From positions 1 to 5,037 of the forward strand of contig JAGYMJ010000022.1 in assembly GCA_018400625.1 (NCBI GenBank): 5,037 nt of DNA. Direction: 5' to 3'. Source of the DNA: Planctomycetota bacterium. GTDB taxonomy: Bacteria; Planctomycetota; Brocadiia; SM23-32. This document shows, in pieces, positions 1 through 5,037 of the stretch (the stretch's first letter is position 1; each line of letters starts with the position of its first letter). Below the pieces are notes generated by a model. It ran no database searches and had not been told where the DNA came from. It was given only the letters and a program-made list of their open reading frames with translations. Position numbers and translations under genes: made by a program.

Positions 1-1
1 G

Positions 2-48
2 ATCACCACCGAGCCCTGTGCCGGTGGAGGAACAACGTGGTTCACTGA
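2..48. repeat. Palindromic repeat, left copy (loop plus right arm)
   Basis: This stretch contains a 6-bp stem, CCACCG (6-11) and CGGTGG (22-27), around a 10-base loop (12-21), followed by an arm ending CAACGTGGTTCACTGA. Bases 2-21 match 5018-5037 in direct orientation at 18 of 20 positions. Bases 22-48 match the reverse complement of 4998-5027: both contain CGGTGG, AGG and CAACGkGGTTCACTGA, where k is T here and G there, with small indels between the blocks. The simplest reading is that both window ends lie in copies of one hairpin-forming dispersed repeat of roughly 70 bases, each cut by the window edge. Weak similarity may run on to about base 60. It is not a recognised REP or insertion-sequence end, and no transposase is present. 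Confidence 0.6.
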
Positions 49-81
49 GGACTTACATACAATGTGCCCCGCCTAAAATGA

Positions 82-207
82 TTAGTCGAAGGCGTTTTCT
101 TGATGCATAATGGCCGTCAAATTCAGGACCAGTTGCTGAGTCCCCGGGTCCACCCTTCGACCGTCAGGTTTGGAAAAATCCGGGGCAAGGCGTCCGTCGG
201 TCAGCAT
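82..207 (-). CDS. Small hypothetical ORF, 41 aa (doubtful)
   Basis: An ATG at 207 sits 5 bases after a GAGG ribosome-binding-like sequence and opens 41 codons ending in TAA. The peptide begins MLTDGRLAPDF and ends MHQENAFD; I recognise no family. Third codon positions are rich in G and C, which suggests real or former coding sequence. The same frame stays open upstream to about position 288, beneath the glycoside-hydrolase-like fragment, whose frame is offset by one base and ends at a TAG at 219-221. It could therefore be a frameshifted continuation of that broken gene, the tail of another gene joined by rearrangement, or a chance open frame. No membrane segment, signal peptide or cysteine motif is visible. 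Confidence 0.25.
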   Translation of the reverse strand: MLTDGRLAPDFSKPDGRRVDPGTQQLVLNLTAIMHQENAFD

Positions 208-218
208 TTGAGCCTCGG

Positions 219-434
219 CTAACTGCCGGGATTCCCCTCCCCGTCCAAATAATTGCCGCCGAACTCGTCCACCATTATCGGGCGATCAAAGGCCTTGGCA
301 CTTTCATAATAAAGTCCAACATTTTCGAATAGACTCCACCAATAGAAATGCGGATGTAAAACATCCCGATGACTGAGCACCACCGGCGGATATTGTGCAG
401 TCACCGTACCCATCGCCTTCCAGGCTTCACCCAC
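219..434 (-). pseudogene. Glycoside hydrolase-like gene fragment (about 70 codons)
   Basis: The frame encodes about 70 residues with an aromatic stretch, HPHFYWWSLFENVGLYYE, followed by RPIMVDEFGGNYLDGEGNPG and a stop. An acidic D-E-F-G at the end of a hydrophobic strand is the usual setting of the nucleophile Glu at beta-strand 7 of clan GH-A (TIM-barrel) glycoside hydrolases; the family assignment is from memory and approximate. Such enzymes are normally several hundred residues long, so this is only an internal piece: the N-terminal part of the barrel with the acid/base region is absent and the C-terminus is cut by TAG. The GTG at 434 is not a credible start: it lacks a ribosome binding site, and the frame stays open back into the end of holA, whose stop is 13 bases upstream. 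This looks like a remnant left by rearrangement or decay. An assembly join cannot be excluded. Confidence 0.5.
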
Positions 435-447
435 AACACAGTTGGTT

Positions 448-1464
448 TTATAGTTCTGAGCAACAAAGCTTTACGATGAAACCGGTAAGCCAGGTTCCCC
501 GTTCCCGCGTGGGCAAAGAGGCTGTTTTGAGCTCCGTATCGGCATCGGAGAGCATTTTCAATCTGGCGGCGAACCATTTATCATCGCGTCCTCTGACTGC
601 TTCCAAAGCACGTTTCACGGCAAAATCCGGCATCCCGACCTGTTTTGATATCTCATAATGGGAAACCCTGCGCCGGGCCAGGCGCGCCACCTGCCATAAA
701 TCACGCATACGGGAACTGAGGAAAGCCACAATCATCTCGGGAGCTTCACCGTGAAGGAGTAAAGTCTCGCCCAGATGAACGGCTTCACGTGTATTCATGG
801 CGGCGATTGTGTCGCTCAGCTCGAAAACAGTCCGGGCGCGGCTGGCCGGTACGACATCATCGACGGCGCGCTGGTCTATAACTTTTTTATCACCAACATA
901 AAGCACCAACTTGTCAAGCTCGCGCTTGAGTGCGGATATATGGGGCCCCACGGCCTGCAAAAGCACATAATCGGTTCCTTTAGCGAGACTTTTGCCGTTT
1001 CTTTTGGCCTCGGACCTCACCCACTGTCGGGCTTCATCCCATCGGACTTTATTGCAATCCACCCATACAGCTTTTTTGGACAGAGTTCTGGCCGGGTTTT
1101 TACGTTTATCGAGTTTATCACAGCACAGGACCAGGACCGATGTTTTCGATGGTTTTTTAGCGTATTCCGTGAGCTGATCCGACGCCGTTTCTGCAAGCTC
1201 CCTGCCGGCTCTGACAACAACCATACGCTTACCCTGCATACCAAGAAAGGGTTGGGTATATAACTCATCAAAAATCTGTCGGTGATCATCGACAACGTTG
1301 AACTCGATCGAGGTGCTGCCGGGCTTATCATCCGACTCATTTTTATTCTTCAAAGCCCCGAGAGTAGCAGCAATCAACGATTCTTCTTCCCCACACACAA
1401 CATAGAGAGGTTCAAGTTGCGAACTGCGGAGATGCCTGCCTATTTGAAGCGCCTTAATTTGCAT
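448..1464 (-). CDS. holA: DNA polymerase III, delta subunit
   Basis: HolA is the clamp-loader wrench: with gamma/tau and delta-prime it binds the beta sliding clamp, opens the ring and loads it onto primed DNA. The protein has 338 residues, the usual family length. Domain I starts at LYVVCGEEESLI (about 20-31), the family's N-terminal pattern in which the Walker A motif is degenerate and non-catalytic. PFLGMQGKRMVVVR (72-85) fits the strand around the clamp-contacting region. VGPHISALKRELDKLVLY (172-189) and the ARTVFELSD segment (210-218) are typical of domains II and III, and APEMIVAFLSSRMRDLW (241-257) plus the closing ASLPTRERGTWLTGFIV (315-331) belong to the C-terminal helical collar. 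The ATG at 1464 follows AAAGG by 4 bases. It lies 32 bases after the fhs stop with no terminator between, so it is probably cotranscribed with fhs. The reading frame is intact. The last five codons (CCSEL) run close to the gene debris downstream, so the natural 3' end could have been altered. Confidence 0.93.
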   Translation of the reverse strand: MQIKALQIGRHLRSSQLEPLYVVCGEEESLIAATLGALKNKNESDDKPGSTSIEFNVVDDHRQIFDELYTQPFLGMQGKRMVVVRAGRELAETASDQLTEYAKKPSKTSVLVLCCDKLDKRKNPARTLSKKAVWVDCNKVRWDEARQWVRSEAKRNGKSLAKGTDYVLLQAVGPHISALKRELDKLVLYVGDKKVIDQRAVDDVVPASRARTVFELSDTIAAMNTREAVHLGETLLLHGEAPEMIVAFLSSRMRDLWQVARLARRRVSHYEISKQVGMPDFAVKRALEAVRGRDDKWFAARLKMLSDADTELKTASLPTRERGTWLTGFIVKLCCSEL

Positions 1465-1496
1465 TTTTCCTTTAAACTGAATAAGAGACCGTTATT

Positions 1497-3185
1497 TTAG
1501 AAGAGCCCGACTGTACGACCATTTTTATCGATATCGACATCCTCGGCGGCCGGTCGGGTCGGCAGTCCGGGTATAGTTCTCATGCTGCCGCAGAGGGGGT
1601 AAAGGAATCCCGCCCCGATAGAGGGACGTACATCGCGCACCGGCAGCATGAAATCCCTTGGGCGTCCTTTCAATGAACTGTCATGCGAGAGTGACAGATG
1701 GGTTTTAGCCATACAAACAGGCAGTTTCTCCCAACCGCGCTGTTTGTAAAGTTCAATATTCTTGCGTGCTTTCGAGGCGTATTGCACCCCCGAGGCGCCA
1801 TAAATTCTGGTGGCTATTTTCTCAATTTTACTTTCAATAGGTTCATCGTTTTCATAAAGCAGGGAGAAATTGTTCTCTTTTTCACATGCCTCGACCAAAG
1901 CTTCGGCAACTTCAATACCACCTTTGCCGCCTTCCGCCCAGACATCACTGATGACAACGTCTTCCGCTCCGGCATTTAAAGCTCTGTCGCGTACCACTTC
2001 TATTTCGGACGGGCTATCATCGCTGAAATGATTAATGCAGACGACCGAGGGAACCCCAAACTGCTTGACATTCTCAATATGTTTCTCCATGTTGCAGCAG
2101 CCCCGTGCAACGGCATCAGGATTTTCATTCTTAAACCTGGCCGGCAAAGGTTTACCCGGTTTGATATCAAAATCCCCGCTATGCATTTTAAGCGCCCTGA
2201 CCGTTACGACAAGGAGCACGGCGTCGGGCGTCAATCCGCTCTGGCGGCATTTGATATTGAAAAATTTCTCCATGCCGATATCAGCGCCGAATCCGCTTTC
2301 GGTAACGACATAATCTGAAAGCTTAAGCGCAATTTTATCGGCAATAATGCTGGAGTTGCCGTGCGCTATGTTGGCGAAGGGGCCGGTATGGACAAAAGCC
2401 GGTCCGCCTTCAAGCGTCTGCATCAAAGTTGGCTTAAGAGCGTCTTTCAACAGCACCGTCATGGCGCCCGCACATTTGAGGTCTTCACAAGTTACCGGTT
2501 CGCCGCCATAGGTCGAAGCAACAATACATCGCCCAACCCTCTCCCGTAGGTCCTGGAGGTTCTCTGCAAGCCCGAGTATAGCCATCAATTCACTGGCTAC
2601 GCTGATATCAAATCCGCTCCGACGAACAAAACCATTTCCAAGACCTACAACGATATCTTCCAGAGCCCAGCGATCGTTAAGATCAACCACTCTGTTCCAG
2701 GAAATGGAGAAAGGGTCGATATTCAGGCGATTATTACGCTTCAATGAATTGTCAAGAAAGGCTGCTGCCAGGTTATGAGCGATGCTTACAGCATGGATAT
2801 CTCCCGTCATGTGCAGATTAAAATCTTCCATCGGAAGCACCTGACTGTATCCACCTCCCGCAGCTCCACCCTTTATTCCAAAAACAGGTCCGAGCGAGGG
2901 CTGACGAATACACACCGCAGCATTCTTACCGATGTGGTTCAGACCCTGCGTGGCACCAATCGTCGTGACGGTCTTCCCTTCACCAAGGGGAGTGGGGGTT
3001 ATTGCGGTAACATCAATATATTTCCCGTCCGGTGCATCCTTATACTTATCCAAAATTCCCAACTTCACTTTTGCCTTATAGTCACCGTAAAGCTCAAGAT
3101 CGTCACGTCCGATACCTGCCTGCCCGGCAACCTTTTCGATCTTTTTCATCTTAGCCTTCTGCGCAATTTTCAGATCACTCAACAC
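1497..3185 (-). CDS. fhs: Formate--tetrahydrofolate ligase (10-formyl-THF synthetase)
   Basis: This cytosolic enzyme makes 10-formyl-tetrahydrofolate from formate, ATP and tetrahydrofolate, feeding purine and formyl-Met synthesis and, in acetogens, the methyl branch of the Wood-Ljungdahl pathway. With the start chosen here it has 562 residues, normal for the single-function enzyme. Visible signatures are the P-loop TPLGEGKT (65-72), GIKGGAAGGGY (103-113), and VVTVRALKMHSG (about 326-337; many relatives read VATVRALKMHGG). The C-terminus, IPGLPTRPAAEDVDID then GLF, is family-typical. The longest frame starts at TTG 3191, but that codon is only 1 base from GGGGAG. The GTG at 3185 is 7 bases from it and gives MLSDLKIAQKAKMK, matching the usual N-terminus, so I prefer it. 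Nothing in the window shows the rest of a Wood-Ljungdahl cluster, so a general one-carbon role is as likely as acetogenesis. Confidence 0.97.
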   Translation of the reverse strand: MLSDLKIAQKAKMKKIEKVAGQAGIGRDDLELYGDYKAKVKLGILDKYKDAPDGKYIDVTAITPTPLGEGKTVTTIGATQGLNHIGKNAAVCIRQPSLGPVFGIKGGAAGGGYSQVLPMEDFNLHMTGDIHAVSIAHNLAAAFLDNSLKRNNRLNIDPFSISWNRVVDLNDRWALEDIVVGLGNGFVRRSGFDISVASELMAILGLAENLQDLRERVGRCIVASTYGGEPVTCEDLKCAGAMTVLLKDALKPTLMQTLEGGPAFVHTGPFANIAHGNSSIIADKIALKLSDYVVTESGFGADIGMEKFFNIKCRQSGLTPDAVLLVVTVRALKMHSGDFDIKPGKPLPARFKNENPDAVARGCCNMEKHIENVKQFGVPSVVCINHFSDDSPSEIEVVRDRALNAGAEDVVISDVWAEGGKGGIEVAEALVEACEKENNFSLLYENDEPIESKIEKIATRIYGASGVQYASKARKNIELYKQRGWEKLPVCMAKTHLSLSHDSSLKGRPRDFMLPVRDVRPSIGAGFLYPLCGSMRTIPGLPTRPAAEDVDIDKNGRTVGLF

Positions 3186-3192
3186 GATCAAA

Positions 3193-3198
3193 CTCCCC
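3193..3198 (-). promoter_or_regulatory. Ribosome binding site of fhs
   Basis: GGGGAG lies 7 bases before the GTG at 3185 and only 1 base before the in-frame TTG at 3191. The spacing decides the start in favour of the GTG. Confidence 0.75.
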
Positions 3199-3217
3199 GA
3201 ATAAATATTATTTTTTA

Positions 3218-3310
3218 ACCAAAACCGCCAAACTATATTTTAACAGTGCTTCCCTTGTACTAATTTATAATGTTTTTCTACATGATTTCAACTTCAAATA
3301 CGGTTTTGGT
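3218..3310. repeat. Perfect 10-bp inverted repeat flanking the fhs promoter
   Basis: ACCAAAACCG at 3218-3227 is the exact reverse complement of CGGTTTTGGT at 3301-3310. The arms are 73 bases apart and bracket the putative fhs -35 and -10 boxes, with a wobble pair possible next to the arms on each side. If transcription starts near 3257, the upstream arm is not in the mRNA. A pair of protein-binding half-sites is then more plausible than an RNA hairpin. Chance is possible but not very likely in a 276-base spacer. Confidence 0.4.
3264..3291 (-). promoter_or_regulatory. Putative sigma-70-type promoter of fhs-holA
   Basis: A -35 box TTGAAA (3291-3286) and a -10 box TATAAA (3269-3264), each 5 of 6 to consensus, are separated by 16 bases. 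The predicted start near 3257 leaves a leader of about 70 bases before the GTG. The leader shows no tetrahydrofolate riboswitch pattern that I can recognise. The region is AT-rich, so weaker alternatives exist. Confidence 0.5.
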
Positions 3311-3388
3311 CCAGGAGGACAAGCGTTTTCAGGGAATTCGATTAGAAGACGGGACACCGCAGTAAATATAAATATTCAATATGTAAGC

Positions 3389-3433
3389 AAAAAAAAAGGT
3401 GATTTTCGGGTCTTTCTGCGATCACATCGCCTT
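3389..3433 (-). terminator. Rho-independent terminator after the YihY/BrkB gene
   Basis: Read on the minus strand 28 bases after the stop of the YihY gene, AAGGCGAT (3433-3426) can pair with ATCACCTT (3403-3396) with one C-A mismatch and a 22-base loop. It is followed at once by a run of nine T (3397-3389). A tighter alternative, GCGAT-GTG-ATCGC, lies in the 5' half. The stem is imperfect, but the T run and its placement between two genes support termination. It would separate the YihY gene from fhs. Confidence 0.55.
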
Positions 3434-3461
3434 ATTGATTGGATATTGAAAATTAAATATT

Positions 3462-4877
3462 TCATTCCTCTTCCAAAAAATCATTATCTCCCAATATATC
3501 CCTTACAGTTAAGTCATCAAGCACCGCTCTTTGGGATTGGCTGATTTGCATCAATCGATCATCATTGGAGACCGCTTGGCGGCCGAAACCGGCCTTATCA
3601 AGCACATCGGCAATATCGGACAGTTGGATATCCTCGGGCTGCCCCCCCAGCATGTAACCATCCCTGGGTTCCGATACTTTGGCGAGAATTCCAGCCTGGA
3701 CAAGAAGGCCTGCAAGGTGTTCACCGAAATCGGCCGGCAAATCCAGCTTGCTGCAGATATATTCGATTCCCACAGCGCCGCGTTTGTTATCAAACCATTC
3801 GGCGACTTCCCTGACGATCCCGACGACAGTCATATGATTGGCCAGAAAATACCTTCCGCCTTCTTTGGCGGCCTCCACATCCGCACGATCCAGTGTTCTC
3901 AAATGCTGCATGGTAAAGGTCAACTGCAGCCCGAACAGAACGATAAGCCAGGTGACATATATCCAAATCACCCCGAGCGGGATCAGCCCGATAGCACCAT
4001 ATATGTCCCTGTAAGGCAGGAAATTGGTTATGTAGAGGCCAAAAAGCCACTTGGATGCCATCCAGGCCACCCCTGCAACGGCCGCGCCCCAAACCGCTGC
4101 ACTGATCTGCACCGACGTATTGGGGAGCACAAAATAAAGCATAAATAATGTTACGACGGCAATAAGGTATGATACAACCGTACCCCCCATATGCATATAC
4201 AGGCCGGCTTCAATATCCCCGCCCCCGATATGCTGGGTCATGACATACATTCCCGTTCCTATAAGCACCGGGCCAAGGGTCATAACCGCCCAATAATTGA
4301 CCATTCTCTGCAGAAAATTGCGACGGAAAGTGACATGATATATGTTGTTGAAGGCCCGCTCTATCTTGAAAAGCAAGACCAATGCAGCGATAATTACAAA
4401 AATCAAACTTATCACCGTGACCCCGCCGGTATCTATACTGTCGATCATCGTCTGAATTATTCGGTCCAGATGGTCCGTGAGCTGTTCTTTTGGCGATTCC
4501 TGCACATCCTCAGGCGCCATTTCTTCATCAGTATGATCGTCAATTTCAGTTTCTACTTCTTCTTCAACATCATGGGGCGTCTTCGGTGCATATTCTATTG
4601 CACTTAAATAGAGTTGATCATAAGCATAATTCTTTATCCTATCCCCAATATCCTCGTAGCCGGGCATAAATTGAAAGACAAGCAGAACCACGACCGCCAA
4701 CGGGACGAGTCCGAAAATGGTACTGAAAGAAAGCGAGGCCGCCACATCAGAGGCCCTGTTTTTTTTGAGCAGCCTAACGCAATATCTCCAGGCCTTACCC
4801 TGGAAATTTAAAAACCGCCTCAGCATATTGAGTCTGGTTAGGGCGTCTTTAATGAAATTTTTCACCTCGGTTTGCAC
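3462..4877 (-). CDS. YihY/BrkB family inner-membrane protein with winged-helix-like C-terminus
   Basis: This is an integral membrane protein of the YihY/BrkB family (once mis-annotated as ribonuclease BN), whose biochemical role is unsettled; transport or envelope functions have been proposed. Starting at GTG 4877 it has 471 residues. Likely membrane segments are about 48-71, 152-171, 193-213, 232-251, 257-281 and 293-320. The family signature ERAFNNIYHV (173-182), then YWAVMTLGPVLIG (195-207), follows TM2. Between TM1 and TM2 lies a strongly acidic segment (105-127, 13 of 23 residues D or E). After TM6, residues 349-433 resemble a winged helix of the Rrf2 kind (GYMLGGQPEDIQLSDI, 407-422), followed by an acidic tail ending FLEEE. 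GTG 4877 is 6 bases after GGGAG; the longest frame begins at ATG 4910 (11 residues more) without a ribosome binding site close by. A promoter upstream and a terminator downstream suggest a single-gene unit. Confidence 0.9.
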   Translation of the reverse strand: MQTEVKNFIKDALTRLNMLRRFLNFQGKAWRYCVRLLKKNRASDVAASLSFSTIFGLVPLAVVVLLVFQFMPGYEDIGDRIKNYAYDQLYLSAIEYAPKTPHDVEEEVETEIDDHTDEEMAPEDVQESPKEQLTDHLDRIIQTMIDSIDTGGVTVISLIFVIIAALVLLFKIERAFNNIYHVTFRRNFLQRMVNYWAVMTLGPVLIGTGMYVMTQHIGGGDIEAGLYMHMGGTVVSYLIAVVTLFMLYFVLPNTSVQISAAVWGAAVAGVAWMASKWLFGLYITNFLPYRDIYGAIGLIPLGVIWIYVTWLIVLFGLQLTFTMQHLRTLDRADVEAAKEGGRYFLANHMTVVGIVREVAEWFDNKRGAVGIEYICSKLDLPADFGEHLAGLLVQAGILAKVSEPRDGYMLGGQPEDIQLSDIADVLDKAGFGRQAVSNDDRLMQISQSQRAVLDDLTVRDILGDNDFLEEE

Positions 4878-4883
4878 GATATT

Positions 4884-4888
4884 CTCCC
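4884..4888 (-). promoter_or_regulatory. Ribosome binding site of the YihY/BrkB gene
   Basis: GGGAG stands 6 bases before the GTG at 4877, the same layout as before fhs. The ATG pair at 4910/4907 has no such sequence at working distance; a GAGGA lies too far upstream, at about 4936-4940. This favours the internal GTG start. Confidence 0.55.
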
Positions 4889-4944
4889 GTTTTTGAACTG
4901 AGCCCATCATTCAATTATTTCAAAGCGGAAATTTGTCCTCATTA

Positions 4945-4958
4945 ATACTACATAGTAT
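4945..4958. repeat. 14-bp inverted repeat, possible operator
   Basis: ATACTA-CA-TAGTAT is a perfect 6-bp inverted repeat with a 2-base spacer. It overlaps the putative -10 box of the YihY gene (4954-4959), a usual place for a repressor site. It is AT-rich and short, so a chance palindrome remains possible, and no regulator gene is in the window. Confidence 0.35.
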
Positions 4959-4982
4959 AGGAAACACAAACTCAATATACAA
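4954..4982 (-). promoter_or_regulatory. Putative promoter of the YihY/BrkB gene
   Basis: TATACT (4959-4954), 5 of 6 to the -10 consensus, lies 17 bases after TTGTAT (4982-4977), a weak -35 box sharing only TTG with consensus. The predicted start near 4947 leaves about 70 bases before the GTG at 4877. Other pairings are possible, for example TTGAGT with a later TATGTA at 15 bases. Confidence 0.35.
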
Positions 4983-4997
4983 CTGGAAGGTAAATAT

Positions 4998-5037
4998 TCA
5001 GTGAACCCCGTTGCCTCATCCCCACCGTGCCCTGTGC
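4998..5037. repeat. Palindromic repeat, right copy (left arm plus loop)
   Basis: The stretch begins TCAGTGAACCCCGTTG and ends CACCGTGCCCTGTGC at the window edge. Bases 4998-5027 are the inverted counterpart of 22-48, and 5018-5037 repeat 2-21 directly at 18 of 20 positions. Joined to the arm at 22-48, it would form an imperfect hairpin of nearly 30 bp with a 10-base loop. It lies upstream of the putative YihY promoter. The window stops inside the repeat, as often happens when an assembly breaks at a multicopy sequence. Confidence 0.6.

Noticed and set aside
775..1263. 162-codon plus-strand frame opposite holA
   Set aside because: It is wholly antisense to holA, which has clear family motifs and the normal length. 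No independent coding evidence is visible.
2028..2318. Overlapping plus-strand frames of 92-96 codons opposite fhs
   Set aside because: Two overlapping frames in the same stretch, both antisense to a strongly conserved enzyme, with no recognisable product.
3186..3257. Possible tetrahydrofolate riboswitch in the fhs leader
   Set aside because: The short AT-rich leader lacks the conserved paired blocks and junctions I would expect, and has no expression-platform hairpin.
3372..3382. ATATT-C-AATAT palindrome upstream of fhs
   Set aside because: Very short and made of A/T in an AT-rich spacer; expected by chance.
3389..3433. Terminator on the plus strand (bidirectional use)
   Set aside because: On the plus strand the stem is not followed by a T run, and there is no plus-strand gene to terminate.
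3531..4148. 205-codon open frame on the plus strand, opposite the YihY gene
   Set aside because: It is antisense to a well-supported membrane-protein gene, shows no recognisable domain, and reads as the complement of that gene's codon pattern.
1..5037. CRISPR array, tRNA or rRNA, transposase, toxin-antitoxin or defence genes
   Set aside because: No regularly spaced repeats, cloverleaf, or protein motifs of these classes were found on either strand; the repeat at the ends comes without any associated gene.
1..5037. Circular element with overlapping ends
   Set aside because: The similar ends differ at 2 of 20 positions and are also related in inverted orientation, which fits two copies of a palindromic repeat better than one overlapping end.

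Overview
The window is a bacterial, mostly housekeeping stretch with every convincing gene on the minus strand. In transcription order (high to low coordinates) it reads: an inner-membrane protein of the YihY/BrkB family, formate--tetrahydrofolate ligase (fhs), the DNA polymerase III delta subunit (holA), and a decayed region with a glycoside-hydrolase-like fragment. The organism cannot be named from the sequence. Mid-range base composition, frequent GTG starts behind GGGAG-type ribosome binding sites, a long single-function Fhs and a YihY protein with an extra C-terminal domain point to a free-living, possibly anaerobic, Gram-negative-type bacterium or an uncultivated lineage. That placement is inference.

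Region by region. 4998-5037 is half of a palindromic repeat whose partner lies at 2-48 at the other end of the window. 4878-4997 holds a candidate promoter for the YihY gene, with a 14-bp inverted repeat over its -10 box. 3462-4877 is the YihY/BrkB gene, with a very acidic segment between TM1 and TM2 and a winged-helix-like tail. 3186-3461 holds a terminator for that gene and a promoter for fhs, bracketed by a perfect 10-bp inverted repeat. 1497-3185 is fhs and 448-1464 is holA; the 32-base gap between them shows no terminator, so they are probably one transcript. 1-447 has no intact gene: it carries the glycoside-hydrolase-like fragment starting 13 bases after holA stops, a 41-codon reading frame of unknown origin, and the left repeat half.

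Fhs activates formate to 10-formyl-tetrahydrofolate for purine, formyl-Met and acetogenic or glycine one-carbon metabolism. HolA opens and loads the sliding clamp within the clamp loader. They share a transcript but no obvious pathway. The YihY gene appears to be a separate unit. I found no convincing new defence, mobile or biosynthetic system. The items most worth a second look are the paired palindromic repeats at the window ends, the unusual YihY architecture, and the gene debris after holA.
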